This document shows positions 45,104-55,197 of a DNA stretch of 64,000 nucleotides, in pieces. Every line of letters begins with the position of its first letter. The stretch's first letter is position 1. The DNA is from Planomonospora parontospora. GTDB taxonomy: Bacteria > Actinomycetota > Actinomycetes > Streptosporangiales > Streptosporangiaceae. The notes below the pieces were generated by a model. That model searched no databases and had not been told where the DNA came from. It was given only the letters and a program-made list of their open reading frames with translations. Location: the NCBI GenBank assembly GCA_014647935.1, contig BMQD01000006.1, positions 248,001-312,000 on the forward strand, written 5' to 3'. The translations under genes were made by a program, and so were the position numbers.

Positions 45104-46630
45104 GTGCTGTTGATCGATCTCGCGCGCACCTCCGCGGCCGTGGCCGCCGACTCCGCCCGGCTGGCGAAGGTCCGGCATCTCGCGGAGCTCCTCGGCCGGG
45201 TCGGCCCGGACGAGGCGGAGATCGCCATCGCCTACCTCTCCGGTGAGCTGCCCCAGCGGCAGATCGGCGTCGGCCTGGCGGCCCTGCGGGACCTCCCCGA
45301 GCCCCGGCTCGCCGCCACCGCGACCCTGCTGCAGGTCGACGCCCTCCTCACCCGCGTCAAGACGCAGAGCGGTCCCGGTTCCCAGGCCGCGCGCAAGGCA
45401 CTGCTGACCGAGTTGTTCGCCGCGCTCACCGGCCCCGAGCAGGCCTTCCTGTCCCGGCTCGTCCGCGGTGAGCTCCGCCAGGGCGCGCTCGACGGAGTGA
45501 TGATCGAGGCCGTCGCCAAGGCGTCGGGGACACCGGCCGCCGAGGTACGGCGGGCGCTGATGCTGCGCGGCTGGCTGCCCGCCGTGGGCGCGGCGGCCCT
45601 GTCCGGCGGGGTCGAGGCGCTGCGCTCCTTCAGGCTGGAGGTGGGCCGCCCGGTCTCGCCGATGCTCGCGCAGAGCGCCCCCTCCGTCGCCGCGGCACTG
45701 GAGCGGGTGGGCGGGCGGGCCGCGATCGAGTGGAAGCTCGACGGCGTGCGGATCCAGGCCCACCGGTCCGGCGACGCCGTGTCCGTCTTCACCCGCACCC
45801 TGGACGACATCACCGCCCAGGTGCCCGAGCTGGTCGAGGCGGTCGGCGCCCTGCCCGCCGCCGACCTCGTCCTGGACGGCGAGGTCATCGCGCTGCGGCC
45901 GGACGGCCGCCCGGAGCCCTTCCAGGTCACCTCCGGCCGGGTGGCCAGCCGAACCGACGTGGCAGGGGCCCGCCGGTCGACCCCGCTCAGTGTGTTCTTC
46001 TTCGACGCGCTGCGGGTGGGAGGAGCCGATCTCCTCGACCTGCCCGACGAGGCACGCCACGCGGAGCTCGCCCGGGCCGTTCCCGCGGAGCTGATCACGC
46101 CTCGGCTGGTCACCGGTGACGCCGCCGAGGGCGAGGCGTTCTTCAAGGAGGTCCTCAGGCGGGGGCACGAGGGCGTGGTGGTGAAGTCACCGCAGAGCCC
46201 CTACGCCGCCGGCCGCCGCGGGGCGGGCTGGGTCAAGGTGAAGCCCCGCCACACGCTGGACCTGGTCGTGCTGGCCGCGGAGTGGGGCAGCGGCCGCCGG
46301 GAGGGGTGGCTCTCCAACCTCCACCTGGGCGCCCGTGATCCGGTCGGCGGCGGTTTCGTCATGCTCGGCAAGACCTTCAAGGGTCTGACCGACGAGCTGC
46401 TCGCCTGGCAGACCGAGCGCTTCCTGATGCTCGCCGACGGCCCCGCCGACGGCTGGACCGTCACGGTCCGGCCCGAGCTCGTCGTCGAGATCGCCTTCGA
46501 CGGGGTCCAGCGCTCCAGCCGCTATCCCGGCGGCATGGCCCTGCGCTTCGCCCGAGTGATCCGCTACCGCCCGGACAAGACCCCGGAGCAGGCCGACACC
46601 GTGGACACGGTCCGCGCGCTGCTGCTCTGA
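45104..46630 (+). CDS. ligB: ATP-dependent DNA ligase (LigB type)
   Basis: 508 residues from a GTG at 45104. N-terminal DNA-binding domain about 1-185. Nucleotidyltransferase domain with the adenylated Lys211 in '[13 protein letters not shown]', motif III '[10 protein letters not shown]', motif IV '[10 protein letters not shown]' and motif V '[15 protein letters not shown]'; OB-fold to the end ('[37 protein letters not shown]'). Length and domain order match mycobacterial LigB (Rv3062), which seals nicks but is not essential, replication being served by the NAD-dependent LigA. Monocistronic. Confidence 0.95.
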   Translation: MLLIDLARTSAAVAADSARLAKVRHLAELLGRVGPDEAEIAIAYLSGELPQRQIGVGLAALRDLPEPRLAATATLLQVDALLTRVKTQSGPGSQAARKALLTELFAALTGPEQAFLSRLVRGELRQGALDGVMIEAVAKASGTPAAEVRRALMLRGWLPAVGAAALSGGVEALRSFRLEVGRPVSPMLAQSAPSVAAALERVGGRAAIEWKLDGVRIQAHRSGDAVSVFTRTLDDITAQVPELVEAVGALPAADLVLDGEVIALRPDGRPEPFQVTSGRVASRTDVAGARRSTPLSVFFFDALRVGGADLLDLPDEARHAELARAVPAELITPRLVTGDAAEGEAFFKEVLRRGHEGVVVKSPQSPYAAGRRGAGWVKVKPRHTLDLVVLAAEWGSGRREGWLSNLHLGARDPVGGGFVMLGKTFKGLTDELLAWQTERFLMLADGPADGWTVTVRPELVVEIAFDGVQRSSRYPGGMALRFARVIRYRPDKTPEQADTVDTVRALLL

Positions 46631-46779
46631 GGCCCGCCCGCCGGCCTCCGACACGGCGGTGCCCCGCCTCGCGGACGGACACGTCCGCGTACCGGCGCTC
46701 CCGGGTCCGCTCCGCGTGTTCCGGGGGCCGCCCCGCGTGCCCCCAGGACCGCCCCGGTCCTCGGCGCGCCCCCTTCGGG

Positions 46780-47418
46780 TCACTTGACCGGGCGCAGCGT
46801 GAACGGGTAGCGGAAGTCGCCCTCGCCCAGCGCCGCCAGCCCGCCGACGACCGACAGCGCCACTCCGCCGACCCAGAGCAGGGGCACCAGCACGGCCCCC
46901 ACGAAAGTGATCGCCAGCACGATGGTGGCGCCGATCAAGGTCAGGTGGAAGTTCAGCGCCTCCACGGCGTGCCTGCGGATGTAGGGGGAGGTCCTGCCCG
47001 CCGCGAGCAGCATGACGAGCGGTCCCAGCACGAACAGGCCCGCCAGCGGGAGCAGGTGCGCAGCGGCCGCGCCCACCCGGTCTCCGCCCGTCCGCGCCTG
47101 GGGCCGCCCGTGGTGCGCCGGGCCCGGTGCCGGGCGGACCTGCGGCGGGTAGGGGGCGGGCAGGGGTGGGCGGGAGCCGTACAGCTCCTGCATGATCGGG
47201 ATGAGGTCACCGTGGACCCGGGCGGTCATCGCCCGCTCCAGCCGGTCGTCGAACTCGAGCTCGTCGAGCCGCCCCTCCGCGTAGGCGGCCTTGACGTGCT
47301 CGACCACCTGCTCCCGGTCCTGGTTGCTCACCCGGAGGTCGGCGTAGCCGGCCCTGGGCCCCGCCGCCGGCACGCCCCCGTGCCGCGGATTCACCGGTGG
47401 TGTCGCTGTGCCCGCCAT
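46780..47418 (-). CDS. DUF1707 and DUF4870 membrane protein
   Basis: 212 residues from the ATG at 47418 (GGGAAGG upstream); the frame stays open to 47532. Residues about 25-78, 'DLRVSNQDREQVVEHVKAAYAEGRLDELEFDDRLERAMTAR', form a DUF1707 domain. After a Pro-rich linker, 'HLLPLAGLFVLGPLVMLLAAGRTSPYIRRHAVEALNFHLTLIGATIV' is DUF4870 (Tic20-like) with three or four helices. Combinations like this are common in actinobacteria. Function unknown; the DUF1707 part lies in the cytoplasm. Confidence 0.88.
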   Translation of the reverse strand: MAGTATPPVNPRHGGVPAAGPRAGYADLRVSNQDREQVVEHVKAAYAEGRLDELEFDDRLERAMTARVHGDLIPIMQELYGSRPPLPAPYPPQVRPAPGPAHHGRPQARTGGDRVGAAAAHLLPLAGLFVLGPLVMLLAAGRTSPYIRRHAVEALNFHLTLIGATIVLAITFVGAVLVPLLWVGGVALSVVGGLAALGEGDFRYPFTLRPVK

Positions 47419-47562
47419 GGAACCGACCTTCCCTTCGTCGCCCTTGTGACCTCCATGTTCGTCCGGGGCGGCCGCCCCGCGCATCGGGGTTACCCCTGAC
47501 GCCGTCCCTGGAGTTCCCCTGGCGTCCACCATGGAAGGGCCAGGGGAGGTATAACAAGGGGC

Positions 47563-47901
47563 ATGAGATGGCGGGATCGCTATGGTTTGAGGCGTCTGCG
47601 CGGGCCGAAGATCGCGAAGTTCGATCGGGCCGCGAACGACTCCGATATCGAGGCGCTCATCGCCTTCGCGAAGTCGCGCCGCGGCGTGGAGTTCTACGTC
47701 GAACCGGAGACCTTCGCGACCGACACCACCGCCGTGGCCGTGGCCGACGACGGCGAGTGGACCCGGCGCCGGGTCGGCGCCCCCGCGGTGATCCGCAAGG
47801 TCGCCCGCGATCTCGCTCTTCCCGTCTACGATGTGCAGCTCACCGGTTATCCGCCCCGCATGCGGGCCTACAACGAGCGCCGCAAGCGCGAAGAGGGCTG
47901 A
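47563..47901 (+). CDS. Conserved actinobacterial small protein of unknown function
   Basis: 112 residues; basic N-terminus 'MRWRDRYGLRRLRGPKIAKF', then a compact alpha/beta body 'IEALIAFAKSRRGVEFYVEPETFATDTTAVAVADDGEWTRRRVGAPAVIRKVARDLALPVYDVQLTGYPPRMRAYNERR'. I recognise no enzyme motif, although the conserved Arg and Asp residues suggest a ligand-binding role. Convergent with the DUF4192 gene, the stops only four bases apart, and divergent from the DUF1707 gene. Confidence 0.8.
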   Translation: MRWRDRYGLRRLRGPKIAKFDRAANDSDIEALIAFAKSRRGVEFYVEPETFATDTTAVAVADDGEWTRRRVGAPAVIRKVARDLALPVYDVQLTGYPPRMRAYNERRKREEG

Positions 47902-47905
47902 CGCC

Positions 47906-49048
47906 TCATCCTGCAGGGCCGGCCGGGCCCGCCGGCGGCTCCTCCAGGAGGACGACCAGGGGGAGCAGCCAGGACGTCCGGGGCACGCCCATCTGCAGGT
48001 CCAGCTCCTCGGGGCTGGGCATCCTGTCCTTGAGCGCGTGCGGCGGGAGCAGGCACCGCAGCGCGTCCATGAGCAGATTGGCCATGGAGTAGCCGGGATC
48101 GGCCTCGTGCGCGCGGGCCAGGGCGACGCTCGCCAGGGCGGAGTCTCCGTCGCGCCAGGCGGCCATGGCGAGCAGTGACGCGGCTGGTGGCACGAACCTC
48201 GGCTCCAGCCTGCGGGTGAGGTCCTGCCAGAGCCTGCGGTGCGCGTCGTGGGCGTCGTCGGTGATCAGCGCCCACGCCTCGTCCCGGATCCGGATCACGG
48301 CCAGGTCGAACCCGAGCCTGGCCGCCTGCTCGTCGTCGAGCCGCCCGCCCGCGGCGTAGACCCCGATCGCCGCGCGCACACGGGCCGTCCCGTCGGCGAC
48401 GATCCCCGCCGCGAGCCCGTCGGGGTCCTCGCAGCCAGCGATGCGCCGGCGCAGTTCCTCCGCGACGCGGCCGGTGACCCCGCGCATCGCCGTCCGGGCG
48501 GCCCCGCCGACGGGGGCGAGCGAGCGTTCCAGGGTCTCCCGGTCGGGCAGCGCCACCAGCCCGTGCGCGACGGCGCGGACCGCGACCGCACCGGCCTCGC
48601 GGTCGTACGGCGCGCCGGAGGGAGGGCAGCAGTCGGTGCGTGAGCAGACGTAGGACCAGTAGCGGCCGTCCTCCACCCGGAGCGCGTCGAGAAGCCTGAT
48701 CCCGCCCTCCCGGAACAGGGCGACGGCCGCATCCGCCGCCGGAGTCACCAGCGGGCCGGAACCGTAGCCGACGACGATGACCTGGGTGATCTCCTCCTTG
48801 CGGAGCAGCGGGAGGATCCGGCTGAGATCGTGATCGGCCAGCGGCAGGTCCCATCGGACGGTGAGGTGCACGCGGCCCTTGGGCGGAGAACCGCGCAGGC
48901 CTATCACAACGAGGCTCTCGGCGGGGTGGAAGCCCAGCAGGTAGGGCACCGCGCCGAGGACGTCCTCGGTGGAGCCGAGCAGCAGGTCGGGCAGGCCGGG
49001 CGGGAGGTCCGGCGAGGCGGTGGTGTGGGTCGTCATGGCAGACAGCAT
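47906..49048 (-). CDS. DUF4192 protein
   Basis: 380 residues from 49048, or 376 from an ATG at 49036; neither has a clear ribosome site. 'STEDVLGAVPYLLGFHPAESLVVIGLRG' at the N-terminus and 'SLLAMAAWRDGDSALASVALARAHEADPGYSMANLLMDALR' at the C-terminus define the DUF4192 family, nearly universal in filamentous actinobacteria. Function unknown. Confidence 0.9.
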   Translation of the reverse strand: MLSAMTTHTTASPDLPPGLPDLLLGSTEDVLGAVPYLLGFHPAESLVVIGLRGSPPKGRVHLTVRWDLPLADHDLSRILPLLRKEEITQVIVVGYGSGPLVTPAADAAVALFREGGIRLLDALRVEDGRYWSYVCSRTDCCPPSGAPYDREAGAVAVRAVAHGLVALPDRETLERSLAPVGGAARTAMRGVTGRVAEELRRRIAGCEDPDGLAAGIVADGTARVRAAIGVYAAGGRLDDEQAARLGFDLAVIRIRDEAWALITDDAHDAHRRLWQDLTRRLEPRFVPPAASLLAMAAWRDGDSALASVALARAHEADPGYSMANLLMDALRCLLPPHALKDRMPSPEELDLQMGVPRTSWLLPLVVLLEEPPAGPAGPAG

Positions 49049-49153
49049 CGCCGGATCGGGGCCGGCGCTCCGCCCTCCGCCGCAGCCCTGTGGACGACCG
49101 GTGGCCGGTCGGCGCGCCTGTGGACGAGGCCCCTTCCCGAAGGCCCGGCAGGG

Positions 49154-50008
49154 TCAGGGACGACCCGGCGGAGGTCCGGGCGGCGAGCTCCGGGGCGGAA
49201 GGCTGCCCGGCGGGGCCTGCGGCGGGAGAGCGCCCGGCGGGAAGGCTCGGGGCGGGATGTTCCCGGCGGCCAGCCGCGTGCGGACCATGATGGCCGCCCC
49301 CGCGACGGCGGCGGGCATGGCGACCACCGCGCCCAGCGGGATGAGGAAGAGCAGGAACAGCAGCACCCCGAAGCCGAGCGCGAGCGCCTTGTCCCCGCGG
49401 AGCAGCGCGAACCGGCTCCTGCGGGCCAGGCCCCTGCGCTCCATGGCCAGTGCGGTGAGCTCGACCGTGAGGAAGAAACCCGAGACCATGGCGCCCAGCA
49501 CCGGGACCACGGTCTGCCCGATCACCGGCACGAAGCCCAGGAAGAACAGCGGGACCGTGAACAGCAGCACGTATCCGAGGGTGACCAGGCTGTCCTTGAT
49601 CGACCGCGGGATCGATCTCCACAGCGGCAGCTCGTGTCCGGTGGGCACCTCCCCGTAGGTCCGCTCGACCTGCTCCGAGAGCTTCTCGTAGAACGGCTCA
49701 CCGACGACCAGGGTCACCGCGGCGAAGGTCACCACGGCCAGCACCAGCCCCGCTCCGAAGACCACCACGCCGACCATGATCCGGAAGGTGTTCCGGAGTC
49801 CTTCGCCCCATCCGTCGGCGAACGGTGTCAGCCATCCGGCCAGGTCGCCGGCGCTCGTTCCCAGGAAGTAGAGCCCCACGGCGTAGAGCACGAACACGAT
49901 CAGCGCCGGGATCAGGCCGAACAGCCACCACCCCGGATGGCGCGCGACCCAGCGCAGTCCCTGGAGGAAGAACCCCATACCGCCGGTGAAGGAGCGGATT
50001 ACACCCAT
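49154..50008 (-). CDS. EI24-domain membrane protein (CysZ-like)
   Basis: 284 residues from the ATG at 50008. 'GMGFFLQGLRWVARHPGWWLFGLIPALI' opens the EI24/CysZ family fold. Four to six hydrophobic stretches follow, with a conserved loop 'VGEPFYEKLSEQVERTYGE', ending in a Pro-rich cytoplasmic tail with PPG repeats. CysZ of enteric bacteria takes up sulphate; actinobacterial members are uncharacterised, and no sulphur genes are adjacent. Confidence 0.88.
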   Translation of the reverse strand: MGVIRSFTGGMGFFLQGLRWVARHPGWWLFGLIPALIVFVLYAVGLYFLGTSAGDLAGWLTPFADGWGEGLRNTFRIMVGVVVFGAGLVLAVVTFAAVTLVVGEPFYEKLSEQVERTYGEVPTGHELPLWRSIPRSIKDSLVTLGYVLLFTVPLFFLGFVPVIGQTVVPVLGAMVSGFFLTVELTALAMERRGLARRSRFALLRGDKALALGFGVLLFLLFLIPLGAVVAMPAAVAGAAIMVRTRLAAGNIPPRAFPPGALPPQAPPGSLPPRSSPPGPPPGRP

Positions 50009-50220
50009 GCCGCGAAGATTATCGGGATCCGTCGCCCGCCGTGCACCGCCGCCCGCCACGCCGTTCCGGAAAGGCCCCTGTCCCCTGCCCCGCGCCGTGC
50101 CCCGCGGCCCGGGAGGGCCGACCGGTGCGGACACCGCCCGGAGGGCCGACCGGGAAGGCTCGAGCGGGGGTCAGGAGCGACGGCGGAGGCCAGGAACGAC
50201 GCCAGAGATCGAGGCGGTGG

Positions 50221-50814
50221 TCAGGAGCGACGCCAGAGATCGGGGACGGAGACCCCCAGGGTGGAGAGGAGGCGGCGCAGGAGCGGGAGGGAGATGCCCA
50301 GCACGTTGCCGTGGTCGCCGTCGATGCCCTCGACGAACCAGCCCCCCGGGCCGTCCAGGGTGAAGGCCCCCGCGACGCGCAGGGGCTCGCCGGTGGCGAC
50401 GTAGGCGTCGATCTCGGCGTCGTCCGGAGTGCCGAAGCGGACCGTCGTGGCGCCGACCTCGGCGGCCTCCCTGCCGGTGGCGGTGTCGATCACGCAGTGC
50501 CCGGTGAGCAGACGGCCGCTCCGGCCGCGCATGTGCCGCCAGCGTGCCGCGGCGTCCTCGGGTGAGGACGGCTTGCCGTACGCTCTGCCGTCGAGCTCCA
50601 GGACCGAGTCGCAGCCGATCACCAGAGGGCCGGCCAGGTCCCGCGCCACCGCCGCGGCCTTCGTCCTGGCCAGGGTGAGGCAGAGCTCGGCGGGGGTGTC
50701 CGCGGTGACGGCGTCCTCGTCCACGCCGCTGACGATCACCTTGGGATCGAGCCCGGCGCTGCGGAGCAGGGCGAGGCGGGCGGGCGAGGCGGAGGCGAGC
50801 ACGAGCCGGGTCAC
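50221..50814 (-). CDS. maf: Maf nucleotide pyrophosphatase
   Basis: 197 residues from a GTG at 50814. '[19 protein letters not shown]' is the Maf N-terminal signature. '[20 protein letters not shown]' carries the catalytic Asp, and '[48 protein letters not shown]' the conserved C-terminal loop. Hydrolyses non-canonical or modified nucleoside triphosphates and is linked to septum arrest when over-produced. The start lies about 110 bases downstream of the stop of the upstream gene at 50925. Confidence 0.94.
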   Translation of the reverse strand: MTRLVLASASPARLALLRSAGLDPKVIVSGVDEDAVTADTPAELCLTLARTKAAAVARDLAGPLVIGCDSVLELDGRAYGKPSSPEDAAARWRHMRGRSGRLLTGHCVIDTATGREAAEVGATTVRFGTPDDAEIDAYVATGEPLRVAGAFTLDGPGGWFVEGIDGDHGNVLGISLPLLRRLLSTLGVSVPDLWRRS

Positions 50815-50924
50815 GGCGCCCACCCTATCGGCGTCCGCCCGCGTCCGCCCGCGTCCGCCCGCGCGCCGGTCCGTCTCCCGGCGGGTCCGGCGGGGTCCGT
50901 CCGCCGGGCGGGTGGGTGCGGGTC

Positions 50925-51923
50925 CTACAGCCGCTCGACGGAGGAGGTCGCTGTGTTGATGTCGCGCCAGTGCTTGCGCTGGACGTCGGGGATCGTCACG
51001 AAGACCATGGCGGGCTTGGCCCGGCCGGACTCGCTCAGGACCACCGCGGCCATGGAGGAGCGGCTCTTGCCCTTCACCTTGTACGTCACCCGGTAGGCGA
51101 GCAGCCAGCCGTCCTCGAGCGGCTGGGAGGCGCTCCAGCGGATCCTGCTGCCCTTGGGGTGGTGGTTGAGCGTCCAGCGCGCGGCCAGGATGGCGGTGTC
51201 CTTCAGGTTCGCCTGCGCCTCGATCGGAACCGGGCAGCTCACCAGCATCGCCCGGTGCCCCGCGCCCTTCACCGGAGGCAGCACCTGCTTGGTCGAGAAC
51301 GGCGAGGCGCCGTAGGTCTTCCACGGCTTGCCCAGCCGGACCAGCGACACGCCGGACTTCTCGTCCTCGATGCGGCGCTTGGACGGCAGCGCCTTGCCGG
51401 GGAACCGGGCGAGCCTCCTGTCACGCGGCGGCCCGGGCACGCGAGGGTCCGCCAGGGCTGCGGTCACGGCGCTGCCGTCCGGCGCCGGGCTGGGAGAGGA
51501 GGTCGCCGCGGACGGAGAGGAGGTCGCCGCAGATGCGGAGGAGGTCGCCGCGAGGGGCGAGGGGGTCGCCGCCGGCGGGGAGGGCGGCGGCGAACCGAGG
51601 CCGGACGAGGGCGCAGCGGCGGGTGGCGCGGCGACCCGCCCCGGCGCCTCCTCGCCCGGCCGGTCAGCGGAGCCGGAGGACATGAATCCGACCAGGGCGG
51701 CGATCGCGGCCACCACCACCGCGGTGGCCCCCGCCAGGACGCGGTAGATCACACGCATCGGCAGGTCGCCGATCCGGGAGCGCTTCACCGGTGACGCCGG
51801 GCGGACGGGCGGCGTCTCAGCGACGATCTTGGGTAGCTCGGACGTCTCCGCCTCGGCCGCCATATACGTGGGGGTGACACCCGTCTCCCGGGCCCCCGGA
51901 GTACCACCCAACCCATCGAGCAC
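50925..51923 (-). CDS. Membrane-anchored protein, paralogue of the 10.5-kb Pro-rich protein
   Basis: 332 residues if started at the GTG at 51923, which follows a TACGCT -10-like hexamer by seven bases (possibly leaderless); an ATG at 51863 is an alternative. A short cytoplasmic segment is followed by one helix ('[23 protein letters not shown]', about 100-122), then a Pro/Ser/Ala linker containing repeats of AATSSPS, and a C-terminal domain of about 155 residues. That domain shares '[24 protein letters not shown]' and '[21 protein letters not shown]' with the protein at 10496-12295. Probably an extracytoplasmic domain; function unknown. Confidence 0.75.
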   Translation of the reverse strand: MLDGLGGTPGARETGVTPTYMAAEAETSELPKIVAETPPVRPASPVKRSRIGDLPMRVIYRVLAGATAVVVAAIAALVGFMSSGSADRPGEEAPGRVAAPPAAAPSSGLGSPPPSPPAATPSPLAATSSASAATSSPSAATSSPSPAPDGSAVTAALADPRVPGPPRDRRLARFPGKALPSKRRIEDEKSGVSLVRLGKPWKTYGASPFSTKQVLPPVKGAGHRAMLVSCPVPIEAQANLKDTAILAARWTLNHHPKGSRIRWSASQPLEDGWLLAYRVTYKVKGKSRSSMAAVVLSESGRAKPAMVFVTIPDVQRKHWRDINTATSSVERL

Positions 51924-52069
51924 GATCGGGAGCGTACGACAAATCCTCTTTTCTCGTCCGCGATACCCATCACACTTCGGGAACGAGTGGGTTGCGCCCG
52001 CCTTCCGATCCGGGCACGGGAGCCGCCTGCCGCACGGCTCCCGCCCGGCGGCCCGCCTCGTCCCGGCCG

Positions 52070-52801
52070 CTACCCGGAGGCCGCGCCCCGGAGGGATCCA
52101 CCCGCGCGGAAGCCGCCGGGACGCAGCCACGAGGCGTCCGCGACCACGGTGCACGAGCCCGGCTCGATCTCGGTGAAGCCCGCGTCCCGGACCACCGGCA
52201 GGTCGCCGCCGGACAGGGCCGCCCAGTCCGCCGGGTCGGCCGTCCGCACGGCGATCGCGAACCCCCGCGCACGCCACTCCCGCCGGATCTCCTCGCCGGC
52301 TCCCCACCAGGCGAACTGGGCGGCGTGCCCGGCCTGGGCCATCGCCTTCCCCGCCGACATCGCGAGCCGGGGGTTGATCCAGAGCACCGCCCCCTCCCCC
52401 GGCGGCCCGGGTTCGGCGGAATCCGCCAGCTCGGTGCCGGAGACCTGGAGTCTCGCCAGCTCCCGGGGCCAGGCGTCCAGCGGGACCGGCGGGTGGACCC
52501 TGACCTCGGCGGTCCCGTGCGCGACGGTCAGGCCCGGCAGTTCGAGCACGCGCCGCCACTCGGCTCCGCGCGCCCGCCGTACGACCTTCCTGATCCGGCC
52601 CCGTTCCCAGCTCCGCACCGCCTCGGCCCATTCGCCGCCCTGCGCCGCCCGGGCGTCGCCGAGCAGGGCCAGTACGGCCAGCGCGGCGGCCTCCAGCGCG
52701 TCGGTCCGCTCGGGCGGGGCGGACCTCTCGATCCGCACCACCAGGGGAAGGACCCGCTGCTCCACCGTGTCGCGCCGCTCCAGCGTGTCGTGTTCGCTCA
52801 C
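52070..52801 (-). CDS. Pth2-like peptidyl-tRNA hydrolase
   Basis: 243 residues. The C-terminal half matches the Pth2 fold: 'MSAGKAMAQAGHAAQFAWW' (the GK...QxGHA motif), 'RTADPADWAALSGGDLPVVRDAGFTEIEPGSCTVVA' (the conserved DAGxTEIxPGS loop). The N-terminal 120 residues are specific to actinobacterial members. Canonical Pth2 recycles stalled peptidyl-tRNA, and that is the likely role, but bacteria normally have Pth1, so this may be a specialised relative. Confidence 0.78.
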   Translation of the reverse strand: MSEHDTLERRDTVEQRVLPLVVRIERSAPPERTDALEAAALAVLALLGDARAAQGGEWAEAVRSWERGRIRKVVRRARGAEWRRVLELPGLTVAHGTAEVRVHPPVPLDAWPRELARLQVSGTELADSAEPGPPGEGAVLWINPRLAMSAGKAMAQAGHAAQFAWWGAGEEIRREWRARGFAIAVRTADPADWAALSGGDLPVVRDAGFTEIEPGSCTVVADASWLRPGGFRAGGSLRGAASG

Positions 52802-53303
52802 GCCTTCAAGGATGCCCTCCGCGGGACGGGGCGGGGCCGGAGGGCGGGACGCCGGCCCTCCCGGTCAGGAGTTCGGCGGGGCCGCGGCCCGGTGCCCGGC
52901 GGAGGCCGAAGCCACGGTAAGAGGGTGTTCTCCGGAGGGAAAAGGGAGGAAGCTCTTTCCAGCCGATCGGTCACCCACCGTGGCGAGAGACCCACTCTCG
53001 GGCGGTGGAGCGACCAGGAAATACACGACTCCCGGGCACATCCCCCTCCCGGACAAACGCCGTCTATCACTCTCCGTCATCCCACATATTGGGATTATTC
53101 GGTCAAAGGTTACGTTTTTCCTGATAATCACCTATTTCAGGGTTTCGCGCTTCACGCCCGACTTTGTTACAGCTTGGGACGGTAGCGGTCTCAGGTCTGC
53201 AACACACCCCGAGTCCCACTTGTCCGACTGCAAGTCATGATGGTCAGCTTTGCTCAATCATGCTGGCGGCTGTTCTCACATCGAATCCCTAAGGAGTGCT
53301 GCC
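52802..53303 (+). promoter_or_regulatory. Long AT-richer leader of the peptide ABC operon
   Basis: 502 bases without a supported gene. From about 53080 to 53300 the AT content is clearly above the surroundings. A GATAAT hexamer at 53121-53126 is a -10 candidate; no convincing -35 partner or riboswitch fold was identified. AAGGAG at 53291-53296 is the ribosome site of the lipoprotein gene. Confidence 0.4.
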
Positions 53304-55046
53304 GTGTTCCACACGCGGACATCTGGCAAGTTTCTAGCTGCAGTGGCGGGAGGTGCACTCCTGCTGAGCGCCTGCGCGGGCGAGAACTCGGCGAGCGAAC
53401 CCACCGCCTCCGGTTCGGCCTCGGCCTCCGCTCCCGCGGCGCAGACGGTCACCTACGCCTACGAGCAGGAGTTCCACTCCTACAACAACAACACCACCGC
53501 CGAGAACGCCACCCGTAACGCCGGTCCGCTGCAGCGCGTGCTGACGGGCTTCTGGATCTACGGGGAGAACGGCAAGATCACCCCGAACACGGACTTCGGC
53601 ACCTACGAGAAGACCTCCGACGACCCGCTGACCGTCGAGTACACGATCAACGACAAGGCCGTCTGGTCGGACGGCACGCCGATCGACTGCGATGACGTCA
53701 TGCTGTGGTGGGCCTTCCGCTCCGGCAAGGTCAAGGGCTTCGCGTCGTCCGACACCAACGGCGTGCAGGACACGAAGATGCCCGAGTGCGAGAAGGGTGG
53801 CAAGAAGTTCACCCTGATCTACGACAAGCCCTTCGCCGACTGGCACGCCAACGGCCCCGCCACCACCGAGGTCATGCCGGCCCACGTGGTCGCCAAGCAG
53901 GACGGGCTGTCGGAGGAGGAGTTCATCGCCGCGGTCAAGGACCTCGACGACAAGAAGCTCGCCAAGGGCATCAAGTTCTTCAACGAGGGCTGGGTCATCG
54001 AGGGCTCGCTGCCCGACCCGGCGCTGATCCCGTCCTCCGGCCCGTACAAGCTCTCCAAGCTGGACGCCGGCCAGTCGCTGACCTTCGTGGCCAACGACAA
54101 GTGGTGGGGCGCCCCGCCGGCGACCCCGACCGTCGTCGAGCGCTTCATCGCCCTGGACGAGCAGGCCCAGGCGCTGCAGAACCGCGAGGTCCAGATCGTC
54201 GAGCCGCAGCCCGGCCCGGACGTGCTCAACCAGCTCAACGCACTGGAGGGCGTGAAGGTCAACGCCACCACCCAGTACACCTACGAGCACCTGGACTTCA
54301 ACTTCGACTCCAGCCCGTTCAAGGACAAGGCGCTGCGTGAGGCCTTCGCCAAGTGCGTGCCCCGGCAGCTGATCGTCGACAACCTGATCAAGCCGGTCGA
54401 CCCCAACGCCAAGACCCTCGACATCCGCAACGTCGCGCCGTTCCAGAGCAACTACGACGCCGTGCTGCAGGCCAGCGGCGGCCCCGGCGCCTACGCCCAG
54501 CAGGACATCGAGGGCGCCAAGGCGCTCCTGGACAAGGCCGGCAAGAGCGGGCTCAAGGTCAAGATCGGCTACCAGACCCCGAACCCGCGCCGCACCGCCG
54601 CGGTGCAGCTGATCGCCGACTCCTGCAACAAGGCCGGTTTCAAGATCGAGGACGGCGGCTCCGAGGACTTCTTCGGCACCGTGATGCCCGCCAACAACTA
54701 CGACGTCGCGCTGTTCGCCTGGTCCGGCTCCTCGCTGGTCAGCGGCTGGGCCTCCACCTTCACCACGCCGAAGAAGTGCGACGGCGAGAGCAAGGGCAAC
54801 AACAACGGCTGCTACTCCAGCAAGAAGGTCGACGAGCTCGTCGCTCAGCTGAACTCGACCGTCGACGTGGCCGCCCAGGACCCGATCATCGCCGAGATCG
54901 AGAAGAACCTCTGGACCGACCTCGCCACCATCCCGCTGTTCCAGCACCCCGGTCTGACCGCCTGGGACGAGACCCTGCAGGGCGTCGTGCCGAACCCCGC
55001 GCAGTCGACCATCACCTGGAACATGGACAAGTGGGCCATGTCGTAG
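53304..55046 (+). CDS. Peptide-type ABC transporter substrate-binding lipoprotein
   Basis: 580 residues from a GTG at 53304 with AAGGAG eight bases upstream. Lipobox LLSAC, Cys24. The body matches family 5 extracellular proteins (DppA/OppA): 'YTINDKAVWSDGTPIDCDDVMLWWAFRSG', 'SSGPYKLSKLDAGQSLTFVANDKWWG' and 'LREAFAKCVPRQLIVDNLI'. The substrate class, peptides or another polar ligand, cannot be read. First gene of a five-gene operon with two permeases and two ATPases. Confidence 0.96.
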   Translation: MFHTRTSGKFLAAVAGGALLLSACAGENSASEPTASGSASASAPAAQTVTYAYEQEFHSYNNNTTAENATRNAGPLQRVLTGFWIYGENGKITPNTDFGTYEKTSDDPLTVEYTINDKAVWSDGTPIDCDDVMLWWAFRSGKVKGFASSDTNGVQDTKMPECEKGGKKFTLIYDKPFADWHANGPATTEVMPAHVVAKQDGLSEEEFIAAVKDLDDKKLAKGIKFFNEGWVIEGSLPDPALIPSSGPYKLSKLDAGQSLTFVANDKWWGAPPATPTVVERFIALDEQAQALQNREVQIVEPQPGPDVLNQLNALEGVKVNATTQYTYEHLDFNFDSSPFKDKALREAFAKCVPRQLIVDNLIKPVDPNAKTLDIRNVAPFQSNYDAVLQASGGPGAYAQQDIEGAKALLDKAGKSGLKVKIGYQTPNPRRTAAVQLIADSCNKAGFKIEDGGSEDFFGTVMPANNYDVALFAWSGSSLVSGWASTFTTPKKCDGESKGNNNGCYSSKKVDELVAQLNSTVDVAAQDPIIAEIEKNLWTDLATIPLFQHPGLTAWDETLQGVVPNPAQSTITWNMDKWAMS

Positions 55047-55081
55047 GCGTCGTAGCCTGCCCGCCGTCCTAGGTCCCGCAG

Positions 55082-55095
55082 ACCGCACGTGCGGT
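55082..55095. repeat. 14-bp palindrome upstream of the intercistronic hairpin
   Basis: ACCGCACGTGCGGT, a perfect palindrome 36 bases past the lipoprotein stop. Role unknown. Confidence 0.5.
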
Positions 55096-55112
55096 TGACG
55101 GAACACCCACCC

Positions 55113-55158
55113 CCAGGGCCGGAACCGGAGAATCACCAGACTCCGGTTCCGGCCCTGG
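55113..55158 (+). terminator. Intercistronic hairpin between lipoprotein and first permease
   Basis: A perfect 18-bp stem (55113-55130 with 55141-55158), loop of 10 bases. Placed as in the sugar operon (37115-37161), it probably gives more binding protein than permease by partial termination or mRNA protection. Confidence 0.7.
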
Positions 55159-55197
55159 CCCGCACCTACAGTCCTTCACAGAGCAGGAGGTGACGTA

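Noticed and set aside
52802-53303. Riboswitch (c-di-AMP type) ahead of the peptide ABC operon
   Set aside because: The region is long and locally AT-rich, but I could not match the conserved core of any riboswitch class; kept only as promoter region.
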